Shown here: positions 1-5,543 of the stretch, one piece after another
Layout of the letters: each line of letters begins with the position of its first letter
Numbering within the stretch: position 1 is the stretch's first letter
Assembly (NCBI GenBank): GCA_025923175.1
Contig: JAICGL010000033.1
Coordinates: 1 to 14,460, forward strand
DNA length: 14,460 bases
Source: Acidimicrobiia bacterium
Lineage (GTDB): Bacteria > Actinomycetota > Acidimicrobiia > IMCC26256 > BP-133
Reading direction: 5' to 3'
The notes under the pieces: model-generated
Told to the model about the DNA's origin: nothing
The model's database searches: none
What the model saw: the letters and a program-made list of their open reading frames with translations, nothing else
Position numbers and translations under genes: made by a program

Positions 1-318
1 CGGGGAGAGCTGGCCCGGACGCCGGTGCTGGAAGCGGTCGAGGAGGCGGTGACCGGCCACCGGGTGCTCGAACTCGACTACGTCGACCGGACGGGTACCG
101 CCACCGAAGCCCGTCAGGTGGAGCCGTATGGGCTCATGGGCGGCGGCGGCAAGTGGTATCTCATGGCGTGGTGCCGGCTGCGCGACGGCGGCCGCACCTT
201 CCGGCTCGACCGGATCGAGGCCGCCCGTGTCCTGGAGGAGAAGGCCCCGGAACGAAGTCTCGACGAGGTGGCCGGCACCATCGCGGCCCACCTGCGGAAC
301 ACGATCCTCGAACCCTAA
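1..318 (+). CDS. WYL-domain transcriptional regulator, C-terminal part (5'-truncated)
   Basis: The reading frame is open from the first base, so the N-terminal helix-turn-helix lies outside the window; 105 codons are visible before the TAA at 316-318. The visible part is the C-terminal half of a YafY/DeoR-like regulator. It has the WYL core GKWYLMAWCRLRDG (W-Y-L at visible residues 52-54) followed by RTFRLDRIEAARVLEE, the typical strand and basic patch of WYL domains, which are thought to bind a ligand or nucleic acid and control the attached DNA-binding domain. A charged C-terminal helix follows. The downstream gene on the same strand encodes a VOC protein; WYL regulators often sit beside such small enzymes, so local regulation is plausible but inferred. 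An internal GTG at 25 is not the real start, because homologues continue upstream. Confidence 0.88.
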   Translation, partial: RGELARTPVLEAVEEAVTGHRVLELDYVDRTGTATEARQVEPYGLMGGGGKWYLMAWCRLRDGGRTFRLDRIEAARVLEEKAPERSLDEVAGTIAAHLRNTILEP

Positions 319-348
319 CGACATTCTTGGAATTCCCGACATAGGGTT
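311..348. promoter_or_regulatory. Inverted repeat between WYL regulator and VOC gene (possible operator)
   Basis: AACCCTA (311-317) and TAGGGTT (342-348) are perfect inverted copies separated by 24 bp. The spacer holds a direct repeat CGACAT (319-324 and 337-342) and the palindrome GGAATTCC (329-336). The left arm overlaps the regulator's stop codon. The region is noticeably richer in A+T than its surroundings and lies 63 bp before the VOC start. It could be an operator for the upstream regulator, part of a promoter, or a weak terminator. I found no convincing -35/-10 pair with normal spacing. Confidence 0.3.
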
Positions 349-410
349 GTCGCCGGCGTCGGTCACGCTCGTCTTCGTCACTCGGCACACGAGACGAAGG
401 AGACGATGAG

Positions 411-761
411 ATGAGCGCACCGGTGGTCTGGTTCGAGGTAGCAGGGCACGATCTGGGCGAATTGACCGGGTTCTACGGCGACCTGTTCGGCTGGAAGGTC
501 AACACCGACAACCCGAGCGGCTACGGCATGGTCGACACCGGCACGTCGGCCGGCGTTCCCGGCGGCATCTACGCCGTTGACGACCGGGCCCGGGAGTACG
601 TGACGTTCTACGTCCAGGTGGCGGACGTCGCCGCCGCGCTGGTCAAGGCCGAAGGGCTCGGTGCCAAGGTGATCCAGCCGGCCACCGATCTGCCCGCCGG
701 GCCGACGGTCGGCCTTCTCGCTGATCCCCAAGGCCACGTGGTGGGTCTCGTGCAGGGCTGA
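411..761 (+). CDS. VOC family (glyoxalase/bleomycin-resistance fold) protein
   Basis: A 116-residue protein of the vicinal-oxygen-chelate superfamily. It shows the usual opening VVWFEVAGHDLGELTGFYGDLFGWKV (strand, then helix ending in F-Y-x-D-L-F-G-W), a middle strand YVTFYVQVADVAAAL, and the closing strand LLADPQGHVVGLVQ, where the D-P-x-G element is typical. It is a single module, so the active unit would be a dimer. The substrate cannot be read from sequence: members include glyoxalases, dioxygenases, antibiotic-binding proteins and many of unknown role. The usual first metal-ligand histidine is not evident near the N-terminus (WFEV instead), so metal-dependent catalysis is uncertain. The ATG at 411 is supported by AAGGAG at 397-402, 8 nt upstream. 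It follows the WYL regulator gene by 92 bp. Confidence 0.85.
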   Translation: MSAPVVWFEVAGHDLGELTGFYGDLFGWKVNTDNPSGYGMVDTGTSAGVPGGIYAVDDRAREYVTFYVQVADVAAALVKAEGLGAKVIQPATDLPAGPTVGLLADPQGHVVGLVQG

Positions 762-845
762 CCAGCACCTCCTCGAGATTCGCCCGAGAACGTCCGAAAT
801 GGGCGGCGGACAGACAGGCATGGTTCGCCGTCCAAATGCGTTGAT

Positions 846-894
846 GGGCGGCGAAGGGCCGCCACGACCCTTCGCCGCTCCCAATGACGAAGGG
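846..894 (+). promoter_or_regulatory. Leader hairpin with alternative pairing before the ABC exporter
   Basis: GCGGCGAAGGG (848-858) pairs perfectly with CCCTTCGCCGC (868-878) around a 9-nt loop. A G-T wobble (847/879) and a G-C pair (846/880) extend the stem to 13 bp. A second copy of CGAAGGGCC lies at 888-896, so CCCTTCG (868-874) could instead pair with 888-894. That alternative stem ends 9 nt before the exporter's ribosome-binding site (AAAGGAG, 904-910). The two stems exclude each other. There is no T-tract. The element may be a terminator for the VOC gene, an attenuator, or a translational control for the exporter. The leader upstream also carries a repeated block (ATGGGCGGCG at 799-808 and 844-853). 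Confidence 0.45.
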
Positions 895-915
895 CCAAGA
901 GACAAAGGAGTCGAC

Positions 916-1911
916 ATGGCTGATGTCATCCGGGCCGCGGGCCTGGTGAAACGCTTCGGCGAGGTGACGGCCCTCGACGGCCTCGACCTTGCCGTGGCCG
1001 AAGGGACGGTGCTGGCCCTGCTCGGGCCCAACGGAGCAGGCAAGACCACGGCCGTCCGCATCCTCACCACACTGCTTCGGCCCGACGCAGGTCGCGCCGA
1101 GGTCGCCGGCGTGGACCTGCTGAGCAACCCCGAAGCCGTGCGCCGGCGGATCGGTCTCTCCGGTCAGTACGCCGCCGTCGACGAGTACCTGACCGGATTC
1201 GAGAACCTCGAGATGGTCGGCCGGCTCTACCGGCTGGGCAAGTCGCAGTCCCGGCAACGGGCGCATGAACTCCTCGACCGTTTCGCCCTCGCCGAAGCGG
1301 CGGATCGGCCGGTCAAGACCTACTCCGGTGGCATGCGCCGCCGCCTCGACCTGGCGGGCGCGCTCATCGCCGAACCACCCGTCCTGTTCCTGGACGAGCC
1401 GACCACCGGCCTCGACCCCCGCAGCCGCAACGAACTGTGGGAGGTCATCCGCGAACTGGTCCGCGGCGGAACCACGCTGTTGCTGACGACCCAGTACCTC
1501 GAGGAGGCCGACCGGCTGGCCGACGACATCCTCGTCATCGACCAGGGCCGCGCCATCGCTCAGGGCACCGCCGATCAGCTCAAGGGCCGCGTGGGCGGCG
1601 AGCGCATCGAAATCGTTGTCGAGACCCCGGCCGACCTCGCCCGGGCCGAATCGGTGCTCGCCGCGCTCGGGACAGGCGATATCCAGTCCGAAACGCAGTC
1701 GCGGCGGATCACCGCCCCGGTCACCGGCGGAGCCGAGGCCCTCGAGTCCGCCCTCCAGCGCCTGCGGGCCGCGGGGGTGGCCATCGTCGAGATCGGCCTG
1801 CGCCGCCCCACGCTCGACGACGTCTTCCTTGCCCTGACCGGCCATGGCGTCGACACGCTCGCCGCTCCCGTCGAGGAGCCGGCCCGGGAGAAGGAGGAGA
1901 CGGCGGCATGA
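916..1911 (+). CDS. DrrA-family ABC transporter ATP-binding protein
   Basis: A 331-residue nucleotide-binding subunit of an ABC-2 type exporter that would power drug, lipid or polyketide export at the cytoplasmic membrane. Walker A is GPNGAGKT (37-44), the Q-loop glutamine is in GLSGQYAAVDE (Q84), the signature is YSGGM (136-140) and Walker B is VLFLDEP (156-162) with catalytic E161. The switch position reads TTQYLEEAD, with Gln193 where many ABC ATPases have His; I recall this as normal for the DrrA group. Residues about 226-310 form the C-terminal DUF4162-like domain ending PTLDDVFLALTG. The start at 916 is chosen because AAAGGAG lies 5 nt upstream and MADVIRAAGLVKRFG aligns with family N-termini; the frame stays open to 799 but adds nothing recognisable. 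The stop overlaps the permease start (ATGA), so the two are translationally coupled. The substrate is unknown, and no biosynthetic genes are nearby. Confidence 0.93.
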   Translation: MADVIRAAGLVKRFGEVTALDGLDLAVAEGTVLALLGPNGAGKTTAVRILTTLLRPDAGRAEVAGVDLLSNPEAVRRRIGLSGQYAAVDEYLTGFENLEMVGRLYRLGKSQSRQRAHELLDRFALAEAADRPVKTYSGGMRRRLDLAGALIAEPPVLFLDEPTTGLDPRSRNELWEVIRELVRGGTTLLLTTQYLEEADRLADDILVIDQGRAIAQGTADQLKGRVGGERIEIVVETPADLARAESVLAALGTGDIQSETQSRRITAPVTGGAEALESALQRLRAAGVAIVEIGLRRPTLDDVFLALTGHGVDTLAAPVEEPAREKEETAA

Positions 1912-2705
1912 ACAAGCTCAACCTCGCGCTGGCCGACGGCGCCATCGTCGCCAAGCGCAACCTGATCAAGATCAAGCGGGTCCCCGACATCCTCGTCTTC
2001 ACCCTGATGTCGCCGATCATGTTCGTGCTGCTCTTCGCCTACGTGTTTGGTGGTTCGATCGATCTGCCCGGCGACCTCAATTACCGCGAGTTCCTGCTCG
2101 CCGGTGTCTTCGTCCAGACGGTGATCTTCGGGTCCACCTTCTCCGGAGCGGGGATGGCCGACGACATGCAGAAGGGCATCATCGACCGGTTCCGGTCGCT
2201 GCCGATGTCCCCGGCCGCGGTGCTCGTGGGCCGGACGGCGAGCGACATCGTCAACAACGTCCTGTCGCTGGGCGTCATGTCGGCCACGGGCCTGCTCGTC
2301 GGCTGGCGGATCCGGACGTCGGTGCCGGAAGCCGTCCTCGGGTTTCTGCTGATCCTGGCGTTCGCCTATGCCATCTCCTGGGTGATGACCTATGTCGGGC
2401 TTGTCGTCCCGACGCCCGAGGTCGTCAACAACGCCTCGTTCATGTTCATCTTCCCGCTGACGTTCATCGCCAACACGTTCGTGCCGTCCGACAACCTGCC
2501 CTCGGTGCTCCGGGCCTTCGCCGAGTGGAATCCGGTGTCGGCCGTTACCCAGGCCGCCCGGGAACTGTTCGGCAACGGCCCCGCGGCGACCGGCGCCTGG
2601 TCGCTCGAACACCCCGTCGTCTACGGCCTGATCTGGGTCGGGATCATCCTGGCGGTGTTCGTGCCGCTGTCGGTCCGCAAGTACCAGCAGGCGGCCAACA
2701 AGTAG
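1908..2705 (+). CDS. DrrB-family ABC-2 type transporter permease
   Basis: A 265-residue integral membrane subunit that would form the export channel with the preceding ATPase. About six hydrophobic segments are visible (roughly residues 28-48, 61-82, 112-132, 142-167, 175-193 and 236-256). The conserved intracellular motif of the ABC-2 family is clear: GMADDMQKGIIDRFRSLPMS followed by PAAVLVGR (about 82-109). The later stretch EWNPVSAVTQAARELFGNG (206-224) is also typical of DrrB-like permeases. The start ATG (1908-1910) overlaps the ATPase stop by 4 bases, and the purine-rich GGAGGAG within the ATPase 3' end acts as ribosome-binding site. The operon has just these two genes and ends at a strong hairpin. 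Whether it gives drug resistance or exports a lipid or metabolite cannot be told. Confidence 0.92.
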   Translation: MNKLNLALADGAIVAKRNLIKIKRVPDILVFTLMSPIMFVLLFAYVFGGSIDLPGDLNYREFLLAGVFVQTVIFGSTFSGAGMADDMQKGIIDRFRSLPMSPAAVLVGRTASDIVNNVLSLGVMSATGLLVGWRIRTSVPEAVLGFLLILAFAYAISWVMTYVGLVVPTPEVVNNASFMFIFPLTFIANTFVPSDNLPSVLRAFAEWNPVSAVTQAARELFGNGPAATGAWSLEHPVVYGLIWVGIILAVFVPLSVRKYQQAANK

Positions 2706-2710
2706 CCGCA

Positions 2711-2767
2711 CCGATCTCCCATGCCCGGGCCGTCCTGTCGAGGCGGTCCGGGCATGGCCGCGATCGG
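2711..2767 (+). terminator. Long hairpin after the exporter operon
   Basis: Arms 2719-2732 and 2744-2757 pair over 14 bp with one G-T wobble around an 11-nt loop (2733-2743). An outer helix CCGATC (2711-2716) / GATCGG (2762-2767) closes the structure after small internal mismatches. It begins 5 bp after the permease stop. There is no run of T afterwards, which is common for terminators in high-GC actinobacteria. Confidence 0.75.
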
Positions 2768-2830
2768 GCTCCCACCGGATTCAGATCAAGACCGCCCTCT
2801 ATCGGTACGTCCGGGTGCACTCGATCGAAC

Positions 2831-2875
2831 GTTGGAGTCGAGATCGACCATACAGACGTCGATTTCGACTCCAAC
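2831..2875. repeat. 18-bp-arm inverted repeat built from two GTCGANNTCGAC palindromes
   Basis: Arm 2831-2848 (GTTGGAGTCGAGATCGAC) and arm 2858-2875 (GTCGATTTCGACTCCAAC) are inverted copies with one G-T wobble and a 9-bp spacer. Each arm also contains its own 12-bp palindrome of the form GTCGANNTCGAC, at 2837-2848 and 2858-2869. These sit exactly 21 bp apart, two helical turns, as expected for paired binding sites of a dimeric regulator. It may instead be a second terminator or a copy of a dispersed palindromic repeat. Confidence 0.6.
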
Positions 2876-3043
2876 ATCGTTGCGCAGGGGACGACGGAAC
2901 CCGTCTGGGATTGCCGGTTCATTCTCGGGGCGGAACCGCTCCTTGAGACACGCGGCGCGCTTGCTGTGAGAGGGCCGCGGGGATCGTGTGGAGGTTTCGT
3001 GGAGGGGGGAGGCCGAGGGCAGCGCCAGGCGAACAATGGGGGC

Positions 3044-3862
3044 ATGCCGTTCACGATCGCCCACAGCGTCACCGCCAAGCCGTTGCACCGTCTGTCCGGT
3101 GGGCGGCTGCTCCTCCCCGGCTTGGCGGTGGGGGCGATGGCACCGGACTTCGAGTACCTGGTGCACCTGTCGGCCCACCGGACGATCGGCCACACCATTC
3201 CCGGCCTGTTCGTGCTGTGCCTCCCCTCGTCGCTGCTGGTGCTCTTCTGTTGGCACCGGCTCGTGGGGCCGGTGCTGGCGACCCTGCTGCGGCCGGGCAC
3301 GGGAGGGCTGACCAACGGGTGGGCTGACTCGGTGCGTTTCGGACCGCCGGCGCGCTTCGCCTGGCTCTGCGCCTCGATCGTGATCGGTTCCTTCAGCCAC
3401 ATCACCTGGGATGCCTTCACCCACGAGGGCGGCGTCGTCGTCAGCCTGTGGTCGGGCTTCAGCCACAACATCGGACCGGGCTGGTTCCCGGTCTACCGGT
3501 GGCTGCAGTACGGCAGCAGCGTGTTCGGCATGGCCGTGCTCGGCGTGTGGGCCCACCGGGCGTCCCAGCGCCCGCCCCAGCCCGGTGATGCGTCGGAAGG
3601 GGACGGCCAGGCGCGGGTCCGGGACGGTGTCAACGTCCTGTCCCGGACCCGCCGCGCCGTCGCGGCCGCCGTCATCGGCGGCCTCCTGCTGATGGGCGCC
3701 GTCGGCTCCGTGCAGGGCGCCAGCCAGGGCGACACTCTCGACGTCTTAAAAGGAGGAATCATTGGCGCCCTGGCCGGCTCTCTGCTGAGTTTGACCCTGT
3801 CCTGCGCCGCCGTCACCCGGAGGCGCCAGATACCGCAACTCGTTGCGCCGTCCAGGCGTTGA
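3044..3862 (+). CDS. DUF4184 family integral membrane protein
   Basis: A 272-residue membrane protein of unknown function. The N-terminus MPFTIAHSVTAKPL followed by LPGLAVGAMAPDFEYLVHLS (about residues 24-43) is the hallmark of DUF4184, a family related to metal-dependent membrane hydrolase-like proteins. Conserved polar residues that could bind metal are H7, D35, H50 (in HRTIGHTIPG) and the H119-x3-D123-x3-H127 cluster in SHITWDAFTHEGG, all near membrane segments. Hydrophobic segments lie at about 53-72, 104-119, 152-170, 205-224 and 236-257. The start at 3044 is set by family N-termini; only GGGGG immediately upstream could serve for ribosome binding. A less conserved linker (about 173-203) is Pro/Gly/charged. 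It stands alone between two intergenic regions. Confidence 0.85.
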   Translation: MPFTIAHSVTAKPLHRLSGGRLLLPGLAVGAMAPDFEYLVHLSAHRTIGHTIPGLFVLCLPSSLLVLFCWHRLVGPVLATLLRPGTGGLTNGWADSVRFGPPARFAWLCASIVIGSFSHITWDAFTHEGGVVVSLWSGFSHNIGPGWFPVYRWLQYGSSVFGMAVLGVWAHRASQRPPQPGDASEGDGQARVRDGVNVLSRTRRAVAAAVIGGLLLMGAVGSVQGASQGDTLDVLKGGIIGALAGSLLSLTLSCAAVTRRRQIPQLVAPSRR

Positions 3863-3904
3863 CGGCCGTGAACGCCGCTCCGCCGCAACAGGTTGGGATC
3901 TCGA

Positions 3905-3923
3905 CCGGGCTGGGACGGCCCGG
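3905..3923 (+). terminator. Weak GC hairpin after the DUF4184 gene
   Basis: CCGGGC (3905-3910) and GCCCGG (3918-3923) can form a 6-bp all-GC stem with a 7-nt loop, 43 bp after the DUF4184 stop. There is no T-tract. GC-rich sequence gives such stems by chance, so this is tentative. Confidence 0.3.
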
Positions 3924-3962
3924 CGGGGGCCTGCACCGGGTGGGCAGCATTTCAAATTGCCG

Positions 3963-3990
3963 CTGACGGCCGGAGCGGCCGCGCTACCGT
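3963..3990 (+). promoter_or_regulatory. Candidate promoter for a leaderless DUF2786 mRNA
   Basis: TACCGT at 3985-3990 fits the actinobacterial -10 pattern TANNNT and leaves only 9 nt to the ATG at 4000. CTGACG (3963-3968), 16 nt upstream, is a passable -35. No Shine-Dalgarno sequence precedes the ATG, so transcription may start at or next to the start codon. Confidence 0.4.
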
Positions 3991-3999
3991 GCCCGCCCA

Positions 4000-4746
4000 A
4001 TGGGGATCCAGGCCGATTACGTCCGCAAGATTCAGGGGTTGCTGGCCACGGCCGAGTCGTTGGCCGACCAGGGAAACGAGGAGGCGGCCGGGGCGTACGT
4101 CGCTAAGGCCCACGCCCTACAGCAGAAGTACTCCATCGACCAGGCCATGCTGGCCGAGGGTGAGGCGCCCCGGGCGATCATCGACCGCACCTGGGTGATG
4201 CCCGGCGCGTACGGCCGGCGAAAGGTGAACCTGGCCCACGTGGTGGCCGTCCACACCGGCTGCGCCGGGTACTTCGCCCGGGCGGAAGATGGCAGCTACC
4301 GGTTCAACGTCTTCGGCTTCACCGCCGACGTCGAGTGGGCGGAGACGCTGTTCTTCAGCCTCTGCCACCAGGCTGAGGCCGCCCTCGGGTTCGCCGTCCG
4401 GGGGCCCTACGAGCACGGGCGGTCGTTCACCACCGCCTTCCTGGAGGGGTTCACCCAGGAGGTCGCCCGGCGACTGCGGGAGGCCGCCAAGGAGGCCAAA
4501 GCGGCGGCGGCCCGGGAGCACGAGGCCTCCCGCACCCGCAACGGTCGCAGCGTGGCGCTCGTCCTCGCCGACAAGGCCAAGCGGGTGGAGGACGAACTCA
4601 AGGCCAGAGTCGGGCGGCTCAGCACCTCGCGCCTGTCAGGGTCCCAGTCGTACTCCGGGTACGAGCAGGGCCGGGCCGCCGGGCGCGATGCCAGCCTCGC
4701 TCGCGGGTCGGTCCACGACGGAGCGGCCCCGTCGCTGCCCCGGTGA
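4000..4746 (+). CDS. DUF2786 domain-containing protein
   Basis: A 248-residue protein of unknown function. Residues 7-54 form the DUF2786 domain: YVRKIQGLLATAES, then NEEAAGAYVAKAHALQQKYSID, the E-A-x3-A-x-K-A pattern with a Q-K-Y close that defines the family. Residues about 60-160 (VNLAHVVAVHTGCAGYF, FNVFGFTADVEWAETLFFSL) look like the second domain that usually accompanies it (DUF7168-like), with the G-x3-D-V-x-x-A-E element. A charged helical stretch (about 155-200) could be a coiled coil, and the tail ends SGYEQGRAAGRDASL. Such proteins occur in bacteria and phages, and no reaction is known. The ATG at 4000 has no SD site but sits just after a -10-like TACCGT. Its stop overlaps the next start by 4 bases (GTGA), so the HExxH protein is probably made together with it. 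Confidence 0.85.
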   Translation: MGIQADYVRKIQGLLATAESLADQGNEEAAGAYVAKAHALQQKYSIDQAMLAEGEAPRAIIDRTWVMPGAYGRRKVNLAHVVAVHTGCAGYFARAEDGSYRFNVFGFTADVEWAETLFFSLCHQAEAALGFAVRGPYEHGRSFTTAFLEGFTQEVARRLREAAKEAKAAAAREHEASRTRNGRSVALVLADKAKRVEDELKARVGRLSTSRLSGSQSYSGYEQGRAAGRDASLARGSVHDGAAPSLPR

Positions 4747-5195
4747 ACCCCCGGGAACGCCAGCTGAGCGTCTACGCATGCGAGGACGCCGCCCTGGCCG
4801 GCGCCGGGCGGGTGTTCCGTGATCTGCGGGAGGTCCGGGCCTACCTCGACGACCTGATCGGCAGCGACTGGTGGGCCGACCGCTGGGCCCACGTCGAGGC
4901 GATCCCGGTTGCCCGCACCAGGAGCAAGCACGTCAGTGGCTACGCCGTTGAGGGCAGCAGCGAGATCCGGGTCGCCAGCCTCCGGGAGCCGGTGGTGCTC
5001 CACGAAGTCGCTCACGTCGTCACCGCCGGCAGCGGACACGGACCCGCCTTCGTCGACGCGCTTCTCGCGCTGGTCCGGGAACGCTTAGGCTTCCACGCGT
5101 ACGGGGCCCTGCTGGCCGAGCTCCGTCAACGGGACGTCGTCGGGGAGGGAGACGCGGATGATTCTCATCAACCTGAAGATTCAGATCCGGGCTGA
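4743..5195 (+). CDS. Putative zinc metallohydrolase with HExxH motif (TIGR04338-like)
   Basis: A 150-residue protein. H87-E88-V-A-H91 is a zincin metal site, and H99 in GSGHGPAF is a likely third ligand; the HExxH ... H-G-P-x-F arrangement recalls SprT/Wss1-type minigluzincins and similar peptidase-like families. The N-terminal pattern RERQLSVYACED agrees with my memory of TIGR04338, an actinobacterial family of putative metallohydrolases; I could not search to confirm this. There is no signal peptide, so it should be cytoplasmic. The GTG start at 4743 overlaps the DUF2786 stop by 4 bases. The last 38 bases overlap the following ABM gene. The acidic C-terminal tail (about 133-150) is probably not part of the fold. 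Substrate and reaction are unknown. Confidence 0.78.
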   Translation: MNPRERQLSVYACEDAALAGAGRVFRDLREVRAYLDDLIGSDWWADRWAHVEAIPVARTRSKHVSGYAVEGSSEIRVASLREPVVLHEVAHVVTAGSGHGPAFVDALLALVRERLGFHAYGALLAELRQRDVVGEGDADDSHQPEDSDPG

Positions 5196-5472
5196 CCGCC
5201 GGGATGAGTGGCTCGACCGCATCACGAAGTATGCGAAGGCCTGCCGCGACGAGCCGGGCAACAACTCCTTCGACGTCTACGAGAGCATCGAGTCTCCTAA
5301 CGAGTTCTCGATCATCGAGAGCTTCGTCGACCAGGCCGCCGGCGGCGCCCACTGCGAGACCGACCACTTCAAGGACTTCCTGGTCTGGTTCCCCACCGTG
5401 ATCGGTGCGGCCCCGATGATCATCAACACCGAGGTCCAGAACGACTTCGCCCCCATGGGCGAGTTCAGCTAG
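5158..5472 (+). CDS. Antibiotic biosynthesis monooxygenase (ABM) domain protein, putative quinol monooxygenase
   Basis: A 104-residue ferredoxin-like alpha/beta protein of the ABM family (YgiN-like). It shows the first strand MILINLKIQI, the motif DEPGNNSFDVYESIESPNEF (about 31-50), the strand FSIIESFVDQAAGGAH and the T-D-H-F helix start (68-71). Members are cofactor-free monooxygenases or heme-degrading enzymes acting as dimers. The E-P-G-x3-F-D-V-Y pattern favours the small quinol-monooxygenase group, but the substrate is not determined. The start ATG at 5158 lies inside the end of the metallohydrolase gene, with GGGAGG about 9 nt upstream, so the three genes from 4000 probably form one operon. 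A hairpin shared with the convergent metH follows 46 bp after the stop. Confidence 0.87.
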   Translation: MILINLKIQIRADRRDEWLDRITKYAKACRDEPGNNSFDVYESIESPNEFSIIESFVDQAAGGAHCETDHFKDFLVWFPTVIGAAPMIINTEVQNDFAPMGEFS

Positions 5473-5518
5473 CCCTCGGGCCCCCAGCGGCTCGCCCACT
5501 GGGTCGGCTGGACAAGGC

Positions 5519-5543
5519 CGGCTACCCGCCGCCGTGGTAGCCG
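5519..5543. terminator. Hairpin between convergent genes (likely bidirectional terminator)
   Basis: CGGCTACC (5519-5526) and GGTAGCCG (5536-5543) form an 8-bp stem with a 9-nt loop in the 71-bp space between the ABM gene and the end of metH. It directly abuts the metH stop codon. No T-tract is present on either strand. Confidence 0.6.

Larger units (their letters stand above)
2706..3043. other. 338-bp intergenic region with two strong inverted repeats and no gene
   Basis: No convincing coding region lies here; the open frames are extensions of neighbouring frames without a start site or recognisable protein. It holds a terminator-like hairpin (2711-2767) and a longer inverted repeat (2831-2875), both listed separately, then a shorter pair CGGTTC (2916-2921) / GAACCG (2934-2939). 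TTGAGA at 2943-2948 is a possible -35, but no good -10 follows at the right distance. No tRNA- or riboswitch-like pattern was seen. Confidence 0.6.

Noticed and set aside
799..915. Earlier start for the exporter ATPase
   Set aside because: The added 39 residues include the translated leader hairpin and have no ABC features, while the ATG at 916 has a well-placed AAAGGAG.
1844..3042. Upstream extension of the DUF4184 reading frame through the permease gene and the intergenic region
   Set aside because: The frame is open by chance in GC-rich DNA. The recognisable protein begins at MPFTIAH (3044), and the upstream residues are Arg/Pro-rich with no family resemblance.
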